Shown here: positions 1 through 11,223 of the stretch, piece by piece
How positions within the stretch are numbered: the first letter of the stretch is position 1
Layout: every line of letters starts with the position of its first letter
Assembly: GCA_027382625.1 (NCBI GenBank)
Contig: JAJKFJ010021265.1
Location: forward strand, 1 to 64,000
Source: Tetmemena sp. SeJ-2015
Lineage: Eukaryota > Ciliophora > Spirotrichea > Sporadotrichida > Oxytrichidae
Direction of reading: 5' to 3'
Length of the DNA: 64,000 nt
Translations under genes and position numbers: made by a program
The notes under the pieces: generated by a model
Told to the model about the DNA's origin: nothing
Databases searched by the model: none
The model's input: only the letters and a program-made list of their open reading frames with translations

Positions 1-525
1 TGAGTTTCTCTACTTCCTTCATCGCACCATGCTAAAAAATTTTGATAGCTATAGATATATGCTACCCTTATAGTTATTTTTTTCCTTGAAAATTTTTTTA
101 AAATATTAATTAGTTCATAATATTTTGCTTGGTTTAAAAAATTAAAATAAAATAAGAAAACACCTTATATACTGAACCATCAAAGCGTGTATCTATGCTA
201 AAGACAGTTTGTATTCCTTTGGGATTACCCTTAAAATTTTACTTTAAATAATATTTTTAAAAATTTGAAAAATTATTCAAAACTAAAATTTTTAAAGGAA
301 TTTTATTCTTTAAAAATTTTTTTTTTTTAAATATTAAGACTTATTTTTAAAATAATAAAACTATTTATTTAATTTTGTTTAAAGAGCTATTCATGCAATC
401 AGTGATAAATATAAATTTAATGCAAAGACAAGTAGCTGGACTATTTAATTTAATTGCTGATATTTTTTTACTATGAATTATGCTTATTTTTAACATAGTA
501 TGTGCCGGTTAGAATGCAGATGAGT
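1..525. other. AT-rich spacer, no gene seen
   Basis: Low-complexity AT-rich DNA with runs of A and T and dense TGA in all frames. I see no conserved coding segment, RNA gene or repeat unit here. It resembles germline-limited spacer. Confidence 0.5.
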
Positions 526-897
526 TCATACATATATTATCTCTCTTGCCATTCTGCCATTTTAATTTGTCAGATTGAGTTTTTAGCTATCCTACTTTGA
601 AAGTTGGATTATCGGAGCTAGGTGTTAAGTATATTTCAGGCAACAAGTAGCCTAATTTAGTTAGAGTGTTCCTAAATGCATGTTTTTATTATTTTTAGCT
701 AAGTTTCGGAAAGTATCGCTTAAGAGAATGCACAGTTTGAGCCAAAGCATGTTTAGACTGGCATAGTGTAATCTGTACTTTTTTAGTTTCATTGTCTTGG
801 CATTAGTAGTTAGACTATGTACCACAATAAAGCTCTCTTCATCTGTCTAGGTGATCGTGGACTTAATTGCCTGCTTTTACAGGTCTCTGTCATCCAT
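526..897 (-). CDS. Possible small protein or MDS island, 123 codons
   Basis: I do not recognise this one. With UAR read as Gln there is an open frame from ATG (895-897) to TGA (526-528), starting M-D-D-R-D-L-Q-K-Q-A-I. The block is clearly less AT-rich than the spacer on either side, which is how macronuclear-destined segments look elsewhere in the window. It uses many TAA/TAG glutamines. A TGA-free run of this length in AT-rich DNA can arise by chance, no domain is visible, and no promoter or intron supports it. It could also be one segment of a larger interrupted gene. Confidence 0.25.
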
Positions 898-3417
898 CAA
901 TAATTTAAAATGCAAATATTAAAGCATGCAATTGGTCATTTAAAGTCTTAGATGTATTTCATTTATTTATTGACTTAATCCTTGAATTTTAGAATAATAT
1001 AATAATATTAAAATTAATAATAGTTATTAAAATAATATTTCTTAAATGAATAATTAAATAATTTCACTTTTTCCCACAGAATAATTTATAAGGTCTGCTT
1101 ATAGCATTAAAAATATGGAGGGAGATTAATTTTATCATTCCTAATCTTATTATAAAAATCAAAATAAAATTAATAAAAATAATTCTCAATAATTTCAAAG
1201 TTAAAATTAATTCTAAATTTTTTTAAGAAAAAGTCTTTTAAACGAAGATAAGTTTTTTAGGAAAATATATTTTTTAAATAAATTAATTAAAAGATGAAGA
1301 ATTTGTTCCGATTAAATAAAAATATTTTTGATTTCTTTTTAGAATAATTATAGATGATAATTTAATTTAAAATGGAAATCGATTAAAATAACAAGTTAGA
1401 ATACTCTGTTTAAGTTAAAATGAGTCAGTTTAGTTATTCTTTTTCTTTGTTAATTATGTATTTGTACCCAACAGATTTATTTCTTAGACTAGAAATATAA
1501 AAATTCATTGATCTCTAAATACCATAAATCTAAAGAAAATGAAATTTTGTGGATTAAAACTCTTCACTTATGGAAAGTCATAAAGTTATTAAGACTTTTT
1601 CGTTTTATCTAAAAGTATAACATTTAATAAAATTTTAGACAACTAAAAATTATTTAACCCAGCAATTGAATATTTAATTTATTTCTTTAAAGTTAAAATT
1701 TTCAGGCATAGTTAGAGATAATTAAATGTATTAAATTTATTGGCTATTTTTTCATTTTCAAGAGCCATTTTTTCAAAATATAAATAGTTAAATAATTTTG
1801 AAAATAAAAAGAGTTTAATAAGAGAATTTTTTAAGTCAAAATTATTTTTAAACCAATACATTTAAGATTTAATTTTTTTGAAGAATAACTTAAAAATTAG
1901 GATAACTGCTTTCTATCAGAGCTCTTAAAAAATATAATTATTTCAAGTTGGCAGATTTTTGAATTTATTTAGTGTATATAATTTTAGAACAAGTAATTTC
2001 CTTTGTTGAGTTTTTGAGCTATTAAAAACGAGTTTCCTTTTAATGAAGAAATTTCTTATAGAAACGAGGGAGACTCAGAATATTAATTAAAATAATATTT
2101 TTGCTATAATATTAAAGCTTAAAATTAAAGACCATGAATTTTCTTTAACTAAAAAAATTGAAATGTTATAATCCTAAATTTCTTTTAATGGCAAAGTTTT
2201 TTAAGAGTTTAATATGTGAGATCATTCCAAATAATTTTGATTCATTTTTTTCTCATTTTTGTGAATTATTACTTTTTGTGGCTGCTTTTTAGAAATCTTT
2301 AATTTTTAATTTAAGAGATGAATATTAAAATATATATAATTGTAATTACCAAAAAGAGTTCAGTAGGATCAATTTGTAGTTTAACATAAACTTCATAATT
2401 TTTAATTGAAATTAAAAAAAGTTAAATTTTAAGAATTGATAATTTTGATAAAAATTAAATACAGAATTAATTTGATTGAGAATATCCACCATATATTAAA
2501 TTTTACCCATCGCTGTCATATATAAATTTAAAATTTTAAAAATTAAAACAATTACAAATTTTTTATTTTGTGGGTTTTCCCTTGGGGAAAAAGATAAATT
2601 AATATTTAAATTCAATCATTCTATTTGAGTTATTTGATTCTCGCAGTAGTCGAACTTGGAATCACTCAACACCATACTTATTAAGGTAATCGCCACCAAG
2701 AGTGTTTTTTAAGTGATTTAGAACATTTTGTGAGTAATCCAATTAACAAATACAATCTAAATATTTATATAGATATTTTTAATTTCTTGGAACAAATCAG
2801 GTAGTATAAAGTAGAGAATTTCATTTAATTTTTCTTATCAGTGCTATTCGTTAATTTGAGTTTATTTTTGGCATGAAATGAAGTTTTAATTTATAGAGCA
2901 ATAAAGAAAATATATTTTTTCTTATTTAAAGTGTGAATAAGTCCCAAATATTGAATTTAGACGTTGTTATTATTGAGGCAAGTTTTATTTGTATAGGATA
3001 AATGATAATTGATTAGGGCAAAGAGAATCGACTATATCAACTAAGCTAATTAAATAGTAGATACGTTAACTAAAGTTCCAATAAATTACAGCCTCCTCAA
3101 TCAAATCAATAAGAGTCGATAATCAAACCTCACAAATTATCACACAAATAGAATTTAAAATTAAGTTAAAACATTATTCCCTAATTATGAATTGATGCTC
3201 TTAACTTTTCTATAAAGTAGAATCTCATATACTTATCACTTTTTATTGAAATTTATTCTTAATTTTCAGAAAGTTTTTAGTTCTTGATATATTCTATTAT
3301 TCAAATCGTTTTTCTCATTCTTTCATTTCAAGGTTAGTTTTATAAACCTATTTTTAGAGAATAATTCTTAGAGAGATGACTCGAATAATTTGGCAATGCT
3401 GTCTAGTATTTTTTTGA
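898..3417. other. AT-rich spacer
   Basis: Long AT-rich stretch without a convincing coding segment. A short less AT-rich patch near 2640-2720 is too small to interpret. No tRNA, rRNA or clear repeat array was found. Confidence 0.5.
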
Positions 3418-4280
3418 TTAAATCCTATATTATACATTTATCGTTTGATTTTTGAAATTGTAGAAATATAATCAACTTTTGATTAGTTAACGAATAAGTA
3501 ATTAATGAGTTAAAGATTCCCCTAAGGGGTATTCAGGCCAGTAGTCATATAACAGTAACTAAAAAAAATTAATAGAGATTAGTAGGGGATAATTTAAATA
3601 TAGAGATTAACTATATATAACTTACTTCAGATTTAAAAAAATTAGATATGGAGTTTTTTCTCCACTCTTGCCCCTGAGGGCCCTCCTGATTAATTTTTTC
3701 AATTTTAATTATTACAAAGCACCCCACCCAAAACGTGCAAGCAACTACAAACTTGGTAAATTAAATTATGCTTCTTAATTTTTATAGATATATTTTAGAG
3801 ATCAAGTCAAGAAAAATAAAAACTCAAAATATTTCAGGAGACATGTAAGATGGAGTTCCACAGAATAAAAATAAAGATAGTAATTATTCTGAAAAACATG
3901 GAGTAAGTCAAAAATTATGTAATTATTTTTATTCCTTACTTTGCTTTCTTTTAGGTTTTTGCACGCCGAGGGTGGTGGGTGGGCCTGGGAATTATTAAGA
4001 TAGAAATTTAATAAAGGGCGTAGGGATATACGAGAGAAAAATTCTCCATTACTAAAATTCGTAATGTGATGTAAGTTAATATAACAGATGTCTTTATTTA
4101 TAAATTTGCTAATTAATCACTTATAGGTATTAAGGCTCACAGTTATATATCTAATGGATGAGTTACCTAATGTACCTATTTATTATTTTTCAATTCCCAT
4201 TACGTTATTAACAAAATTCTTAATATAGTTTTTACAATTTCAAAAATCAAACGATATATGTATAATAATATTTCATAAAT
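3418..4280. mobile_element. Foldback / inverted-repeat element, about 850 bp
   Basis: The two ends are imperfect reverse complements. A block around 3428-3467 (containing tatcgtttgatttttgaaat) matches the complement of 4226-4265. Further pairs follow inward: the 'aacttac' segments near 3620 and 4070, then the 'tggag..tttttctc' segments near 3650 and 4050. Each arm is roughly 300 bp around a less AT-rich centre (about 3720-3970). There is no ORF able to encode a transposase, so a non-autonomous foldback or MITE-like element is likely. I could not define a target-site duplication. Confidence 0.5.
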
Positions 4281-4930
4281 TTACATTTTTTTTGTTTTAA
4301 ATTAGTTTCTAAATTGATGATAATAGTCAGTGGAATAAGTCTTAGTGAAAGTTTATATAGCACTGGTGAAATAGATGTGATTCTTATTTAAGCACTCATA
4401 AATTTAATTTAATTTAGCACATTATCGCAGTGAAATCATTTAAAAGTTAAAAATTAATTATTTGATTATAAAATGATTTAATATTATCAAAATAATAATT
4501 ATAATAGTTTGCATTTATCTCTCCTTTCATTTATTTTTAAACTTGGAGGGTGTACAAATTTATTTGCTAAAATCTTTTAAAACCCAAAAAATAAAAATTA
4601 AGAGCTATCTTTATTCGTATTCTGACTATAATAAGATTTTAAAGAGCCGTGTATTATTTTACTTAAACCATCAATTATTAACTTTTAAAATGATAAGGGT
4701 AAAATATTTTGAAATTTGAACTAAAAAAAACATTTAATTATAAAAAGCCTTTTAGCAAATAAATAATTATTAATTTTGATTTACTTTGAATAATTTAAGT
4801 TAACTTTAAATATTATTTCATAGAATTAGAAATGGGATTATTTAGGTAAGTGCTAGACAAGCATATGACTCCAGATTATCAACCATGCAGCATTTCAAAC
4901 TTTTATTTGCAAAACTTTGGCATTGATAAA
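4281..4930. other. AT-rich spacer upstream of the V-ATPase array
   Basis: AT-rich; composition improves from about 4860, just before the first recognised V-ATPase segment. The start codon of that gene was not located and may lie here or in an unrecognised segment. Confidence 0.4.
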
Positions 4931-4934
4931 CTTA

Positions 4935-7900
4935 ACTTTTGTAAATAGATCAGAGGACATGGAGCTCTATCAAGTTACCATCCCCAACGATGACGCTTGG
5001 TATATCATGAATCAATTCAATTTAGTATAAACTTACTACAATTATATTATTTCAATTAAACAAATAAAGGTTAAACAACACATACTATTACTAAAATTGA
5101 ACTTTATTTTTAAAATTTAATAAGAACTCAATTTTTAATGTGCAAATAAAAGAGAATATTATTTAAAATTATTATACTTAACTAAAACCTTTTATTTTTG
5201 AACCAGATCGGAAACATGGGAACTCAACGAAAAAAAGCATATAAAAGATTAAATATCAAATTTTATTTTGACTCTCCATTTTATAGATTTGAATAAAACG
5301 GATTAAGCTTTTTAACTTCCGTTCGCAAGTCAAATAAAGAGAGCTGAAGACACTCTTAGAAGACTTTCGTAATACCATTTCAATCATATATAACTTGAGT
5401 TTAGTGTACTGGAAAATGAGTGCAAAAAGTTCAGAGTTAAGCTTAAATAATGCTCATTATAAAGTTAAATTTTTCATATTTTTAGCTTGTAAAGCCAAAG
5501 AGTTTAGACTCGTTTTTGAATTCGTTAAAGATACTCCTTGAAATAATAAAATCAAGAAGAAAGGCAGAGAATGTACTACTTGATGAAGTTTAAAATCAGA
5601 GCAGAAGGAGAGGTTCATCAGTGAGTAGGTTAAAACCCTCTCAGAAAATTATATCATAAGCAACATGAATACCCTGATCGAGCATAAGAATGTTGTGGCA
5701 GCAGCTTCAAAGATTATCATGTCCGCCTATGCAGCAGGTCCTGACGTTAGAGTTGAGGAATCTTAAAATGAAATTTAAAATTGAGAGAAACTACTACTAA
5801 GAGAGAGACATAAACTTAGGCAGCTGGCTAGCCACAGTTGCTAATGCCATCTGCAGGTTCTGTCGCAATTAGCTATCTAGCAGGAACTATTATGACTGAT
5901 GAAATGGTAGCACATAAATTATGGAATTATTAAATTAAACCGATAGAGTATTACCCCTTCTAATTATGCACGGAGTTACGAACGAGGTGAGAAAAGTCGC
6001 GTGGAAGTGGATCCAGATGCTCAAACAGCGCCTTGGGCAAATCTAAGAGTCTACTTAAGGACTTACAGGCTATCTAATCTTTCTTATGCACAGGAGAAGA
6101 ACCCCTGAGCTCAGGGGCGCCATGGAATTCTTCTTCCCTATGGTTGCCAAAAACTTGGGAAAGTACAGGGCCATGATCCAAAGATGGTCCAGGCAAGCAC
6201 CTAAAAGCCGTAATCCCCTCTACACTGATGATGAGCAAGAAGGAGAAGACGAAGATTAACGTCGCAATCCTGTCAGGACGGTCTTTATTCCCTACAGACC
6301 CAAACCTTTCGTGGGTTTAAACGCTAACTACAAACCCGCTCAGCCAGTTCATTAAGAGTCAGTCAACCTCATATTGGGTAGTGGGAATCAACCCCCTATT
6401 TAATACTAATCCTATTTGGGTATTTAATAGGAAAACCTCAATTAAGACCTTAATTACGTATTTGATTAATAGGATGACGCACGAACATTTAATCAAATTA
6501 ATAATAATAATTTTGATTAAAATAATAATCAATCAAATATGGTGGACAGCAAGAAGTGGTTCAGACAACAGCAACTACAAGCTACTACTAAGTACTAAAT
6601 GAAGGTTAGAACGATCATCCATAACAGTGTGATGTTTGATTAGTTTAGTTACTTATCTGAGTCAGTGTCCTAGACGAGTGCTATGAGTGGTCGAAGACAC
6701 CTTGGTTCCTCAGAAGATCAAAGACATCTCAACCCCAAGCCTCCAACTTGAGTGAGTTGATTAACACGGAGGACTTCGGTCCTCTTAAGTTTAACATATA
6801 ACACGCAAGACGCTAGTTCGTCTAAAATGCGTTGTTATTATTATTATTATTATAAATTATGGAGAGAGAGATCAGTTTATGTAATAATATTCTAAGAGGG
6901 TGCAACTGTGAGAGACAAGCTTATCAAAATTTGTGACTCTTTCATGAAAATCAAAGGCTGCGAATAAAACGAGATAAACAGATTGATTGCTAATAATTAT
7001 CAAAGGCTGAGAGATTATCTCAGGGAGATCTATTCTAGTAATCGATACTAAAGCTTTTCCTGTAAAAAGAAAAGTCTTTGTACACAATATCATTTTAAAC
7101 TTTTCTTAGGATTCGTTTGGATCCCTTCAGCTGATGTTTTAAATTGGCATCAGACCTCCTAGTTTGTTCAGAGCACTTCAAGAAATTGTAAATACTTATG
7201 GCGTGCCCACTTACAAGGCTTGTTATTATTTAGTTAGTAGTATATTTGCAGTAGTAACCTTCCCCTTCCTTTTCGGAGTTATGTTCGGAGATATGGGGCA
7301 TGGAGGTCTATTGTTCATTATCGGATTGATTCTTACCCTCTTTGATGGACCACTTAGAAGATTGTCTCCTGCTATGGCTGGAGTCTTAAGTTTGAGATAT
7401 ACCCTCCTCCTCATGGGATTCTTTGCAACTTTTTGCGGTATGCTTTATAATGACTTCGTCGCTATTCCAGTATGGCTTTTCGACAGCTGCTCTTTAAATT
7501 TTGAGGTCTAAGAGGCACATACAAAGCCAGATTGTGTATATGCCTTCGGAGTCGACCCAGTTTGGTAAAATTTTTAGTGAGTTGTCTCAAGATGAAAATC
7601 TCCGTTATCCTTGGTGTGCTGCAGATGTGCCTTGGAATTTCAATGAAAGCCTTCAATGCAGTTTATAACAAGAGTAGAATCGATTTCTTCTGTGAGTTTG
7701 TTCCTCAATTCACTCTTATGAACAGCTTTCATCATTTGCAAATGGTGCACTGACTTTACTCATAGAGAGTATAATTTGAGATTTACTATTTCAGATGGTT
7801 TCCAATAAGGCCTGAGTGTACTTTGCCTTCTTATTGTACTGCTCTGTATTCCTTGGATGCTCGTACCCAAGCCACTTATATTGGACAAAATGAACAAGTA

Positions 7901-8724
7901 ACACGCTCATCATGAACATCAAGCTGCTCATGACGATCAGCATAATCCTAACAGTGTCCCACTACAGGAATAAAAGGTTGAGACCCAGGGTCTCTTGGAT
8001 TAAACTCCAGTACAAAGAGAGCAAGTTTTGCAGCAATAAGACTATAATAAGCAAGCAGTTCATGATGACTGGAGATCTAAGAAGAACCGAGCTATTACAA
8101 ACTACAAACTTTAAGCTTTAAAATAGGCAACTTAAGATCCTGGCCATGATGGGCCCTTCAATGAATTATTCATCCATCTTCATATCATAATTCTTTCTTG
8201 GTGCTATCTCCAATACTGCTTCATATCTTCGTCTTTGGGCACTGTCTCTTGCCCATGGTCAATTAAAATTTAGCAATAGAGATAAAATAATTAGCATCTG
8301 TGTTTTTAGAAAACATCTTGATGCCAGGTCTAGAAAGTCACTCCACAGCTGGCGTGTTCTTCAGCGTAAGTTTATCTTATATATGCTAACTTTCTTGTAG
8401 GTTTGGATCGGCTACTTTATCTGGGCCTCTGTCTCATTCGGAGTGCTTATGTGCATGGATGTGCTTGAGTGCTTCCTCCATACTCTTCGTCTTCACTGGG
8501 TCGAGTTCTAAAACAAGTTCTACAAAGGTCAAGGCTATGTTAATATACCAGTAATGAGTTATGATGATTCGAAAAAGAGCTAAAAGAACATGTTGCTCCT
8601 TGAATAAATAGCTCCAGTGGTGGTTAGCATAATAATAAAGACTTATATTAGTTTTATTTTCCTCTCCTTGTATATAATCTTATTGCATTTTTCGAATGCG
8701 AAAGCATCATACTTATAGCCTTGA
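4935..8724 (+). CDS. V-type proton ATPase subunit a, odd-numbered segments (scrambled gene)
   Basis: Subunit a of the V-ATPase Vo sector forms the proton half-channels with the c-ring and acidifies endomembrane compartments. Seventeen coding segments lie here in gene order, from the N-terminal [18 protein letters not shown], through [58 protein letters not shown] and [15 protein letters not shown], to [17 protein letters not shown]. Alternate pieces of the protein are missing and sit inverted at 8754-10870. Shared pointers of 4-14 bp join the two sets in frame throughout. One 35-nt intron (8366-8400) and two conventional IESs (5443-5495, 8266-8293) are also present. The start codon was not found. 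The stop is taken as TGA 8722-8724, but the C-terminal tail after about 8600 is not conserved. The gap 5906-6866 contains another ORF. Confidence 0.9.
5443..5495 (+). other. IES in V-ATPase a, pointer AAGC
   Basis: AAGC occurs at 5439-5442 and 5492-5495. Removing 5443-5495 joins ..CKKFRVK to PKSLDSF.. in frame. The 53 bp insert is AT-rich. Confidence 0.8.
5921..6751 (+). CDS. Complete 276-codon ORF nested in a gap of the V-ATPase array, unknown
   Basis: I do not recognise this protein. The frame runs from ATG 5921 to TGA 6749-6751 with no TGA, using TAA/TAG as Gln; stop codons lie just upstream in frame. It begins M-E-L-L-N-Q-T-D-R-V-L. A basic stretch [14 protein letters not shown] follows, then an acidic patch [11 protein letters not shown] near residue 115, then a long Gln/Asn-rich region (about residues 165-215) and a Ser/basic tail ending N-P-K-P-P-T. 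Codon use and GC content look genic, unlike spacer. It lies wholly inside the 961 bp between V-ATPase pointers GATGAAAT (5898-5905) and AGAGATCA (6867-6874), so it should be removed with that gap when V-ATPase is assembled. It could be a nested macronuclear gene, a germline-limited gene or a transposon relic. Confidence 0.6.
6769..6836 (+). other. Two stable hairpins downstream of the nested ORF
   Basis: 6769-6784 reads as a perfect 6-bp stem closed by a TTCG tetraloop (GAGGAC-TTCG-GTCCTC). At 6800-6836 a second imperfect hairpin pairs ACGCA with TGCGT and AGACG with CGTCT. Both start 18-50 nt after the ORF stop. They may be 3' UTR structures or a small RNA. No known RNA family is recognised. 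Confidence 0.4.
8266..8293 (+). other. IES in V-ATPase a, pointer AATTA
   Basis: AATTA occurs at 8261-8265 and 8289-8293. Removing 28 bp joins SLAHGQL to ASVFLENIL in frame, matching the family. Confidence 0.85.
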
Positions 8725-8753
8725 ACTTTTTTAAAAGATTTCCTTAATAAATT

Positions 8754-10870
8754 GCACCAATTACACTCTCGATAGTTTCAATAAGCTGATGGATGAATAA
8801 TCTAAGAGATGAGGTGGAGGATCTTGAGTTGGCTCTGAATTCTAGAGATCTGAAAGTTTGAGTTTATATTTTGAAGTATTATCATCTGAAACAACAACAC
8901 CATGGGTTCCTGGAGATATTGCTCCACCGTTAAGTGCCATATCAATCATAGAGGTAATAACAGCAGGAGCTTCAGACTCTCAATTCAAAATCTTATTTAT
9001 ATAATGATGAGGAGATCCATATATCCGAACAAGCAAACCATAAGAGTGAAGTTTATTATCTATAAGAAGTTTTAATATAATGATGATTTTTTTATCTTGA
9101 GAGAGTTAATAAACTGAAGTTCATTTTTGCCCATGTACCAAACTATATAACATCGCCTCTTAGGGAGCTATATGATGGCCTGAATCTGTATGATGTACTG
9201 AGTCAGCAGGAAGATCTACAACATCGTAGCAGCCAAGATATATATTGGCATTTGCTATTCGCCATTTTTATTGGTTATATTATTGCGCTTATAGTGCTTA
9301 ATCGTGATGTCACGAGATAACCAGCAATTACGTCACGAAGGGTAGGTACTTTAGGATCCACCCTATTTAGTACAAAAAGTCTGGACTGTGTTTCTAATTC
9401 TGATGGCGTTAGAACAGTGGAGTCATTAAGACGGATTCAGTAAGAGTGTGTTCCACCTCATTCCTCTCATGCTTTTAAGTTGTTTGTTACTAATATTACT
9501 AAACTAGAAATTTGGAGTCTTTAGAGACTTGCAGTTCCTCCACGAGTTGCAATATTCGAGTCCACTTTTTAAATAACTTTCTAATTTAATAATTTTAGCA
9601 GCCAAGCTAGATATAAATATGCAAATACCGAAGGATTCACTTCGTAAGCTTTTATTCGCCTATTTTAAATATAATTTAGGAAAATATTTATCTCAAATAT
9701 ATTAATCCATTTTTCATTTGAAATTATATTTTAATATAAATTTTAATAAAATTAAACGATTGAAATAATAAACCCGAATTCATAAATCATATTTTCTATT
9801 AAATTAATTTTGCATATTTTTGTTTTGGCGAATGTAATATGAAAAAATAGTTTTAAATTTCTTGGAATACCCATGTGACTTCATTGACTCTGAATTCAGT
9901 TTTTAAAATGCCATGGTCACGAATTTGAGTGAATGTGGGAAGTTCAATGTTCTCATCGTTCTTCTTTATGTCTTCTATATCCTTTTGAACTCTCTGCACA
10001 TCAGCTGAATCCAGCCACAATTATTGCAATCTTCAATTCTAGAAAAGTTTGTCCTCCTTTTTTAATTTATTCAGAGATGTGTACAAATAAAGATAATTGT
10101 GTGGAAGTTGAATACATTTTTATTTATTAAAGCTTGTATATTTCAATAAGTGAAGCTGAGTTAGCATCAGCCTAGCTTTGAGAAACTTTCTAGATCTCCC
10201 TAGTTGTTCTATATATGATAGCCTTTGTCTAGTTTGGTTGATGAGCTTTTGAGAATCGTCAATTCTGTCTTCGAGCAAGGCAATCAATCTTTCTAATTTC
10301 ACAGCCAGGAGGAATATAAAATATATTTGTAGTCAATATTTAGAATGTCGAAGTTCTTTCCCATGAAAGAGCAATAATACCTCTATATTAGTGGTAAAAA
10401 TGATCTCTGTCTGTTGTCTAGCTTGCCTGCATAGTCATTAAGTCCTTAGGCAGCCATCTCTTGGAAGTAGGTGAGGGCCTTTCCTCTGGTTGCTCTATAG
10501 ACCATCTTTTTAAACCTCATGATTTCATCTTTAATTTGGGATAATTGTTTCTCTCTTGGTCTGAGTATTCCTACTGATGAGAGGTTGCTTTTATTCCTCT
10601 AGATTGCCGTCGTGGTTGATGCTGTGCTCGTGGCCTGGCTCCATCTCCTGCATTTAAATGTGGATTTCAGACTTGCTCTGCTCCTCAACTCTTTGCTCGT
10701 ACTAGGTACTACTAGTATAACTCCTTCTTTTTCATGTTGCTCTGCATCTCTGAGAGATAGTTTAAATACTTCTGCTCCACATCAGTCTCTACTTCATCTA
10801 ATACATCACTATTCACAATAATGCTTTCTCTTTTCTGCTTGGAGTATCTTTAACAAATAATAATCAAATT
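8754..10870 (-). CDS. V-ATPase subunit a, even-numbered segments (inverted array)
   Basis: Sixteen - strand segments supply the parts missing from 4935-8724, in gene order from 10870 down to 8754: 10841-10870, 10769-10798, 10731-10756, 10550-10692, 10401-10529, 10302-10371, 10220-10290, 10191-10129, 10041-10087, 9908-10009, 9856-9894, 9620-9648, 9094-9144, 9003-9050, 8883-8981 and 8754-8801. They encode family-typical pieces such as MRFKKMVYRATRGKALTYF, VNEVTWVFQEI, YEVNPSVFA, YMGKNELQFINSL, VCLFGYMDLLI, SEAPAVITSMIDMALNGG and FIHQLIETIESVIGA. Every segment begins and ends with a repeat also found at the matching + strand gap. The 10302-10371 segment contains its own small IES with ATTC repeats. 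Two larger gaps occur: 9649-9855 (AT-rich) and 9145-9619 (coding-like, foreign). Confidence 0.9.
9145..9619 (+). other. Foreign coding-like block inside the inverted V-ATPase array
   Basis: This block separates V-ATPase segments 9094-9144 and 9620-9648 but contributes nothing to that protein. Composition is genic. On the + strand two frames stay open for about 400 nt with UAR as Gln. One encodes hydrophobic stretches (KIYIGICYSPFLLVILLRL, VWTVFLILMALEQW and FHLIPLMLLSCLLLILLN). The other encodes one candidate membrane helix (WHLLFAIFIGYIIALIVLN). I cannot decide between them. It may be a segment of another membrane-protein gene stored here. Confidence 0.4.
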
Positions 10871-11223
10871 CATCATAATATTTAACTTAAATGTTAAAAC
10901 GGTGTATAAAGTAACAAGAATAAATAAGTCATAAGATAATTAAATTAAACTCATCCAGGCTAATGAGGTAATCTTGTAATTCAATTCTTAACTATTTATT
11001 ATAATAATAAATGAATTGAAATAATTTACCTTAAAAATAAAGTAAAAAATTGAATTTATTTAAACTATCATCGATCATTGAATGACCTAAGAACATTCTA
11101 ATTAGCCTGATATGAGGAAATTAAACACTTCTATTCACCAAAATCACTCTAAATATATAATTTTCCTATTTCTCTGAATGAGGATAATTTACTGACAAAC
11201 AACGACTGATTGAGACTCTTAGA

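Noticed and set aside
7568..7584. A 13-nt GT-AG intron at 7565-7577
   Set aside because: Splicing it does not restore frame; the site is the spacer between two scrambled V-ATPase segments.
5640..8600. Reading the many internal deletions and frame jumps as a decayed V-ATPase pseudogene
   Set aside because: Each missing piece was found on the opposite strand at 8754-10870 with matching pointers and in-frame joins.
9160..9610. Apparent V-ATPase segments on the - strand here (for example via TAATATT or a short TTTGTAC match)
   Set aside because: Those joins were shorter and clashed by one base; the correct segments with longer pointers and better family sequence lie at 9.86-10.53 kb.
10612..10821. 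+ strand ORF starting MVDAVLVAWLHLLH
   Set aside because: It is the antisense shadow of V-ATPase segments on the - strand.
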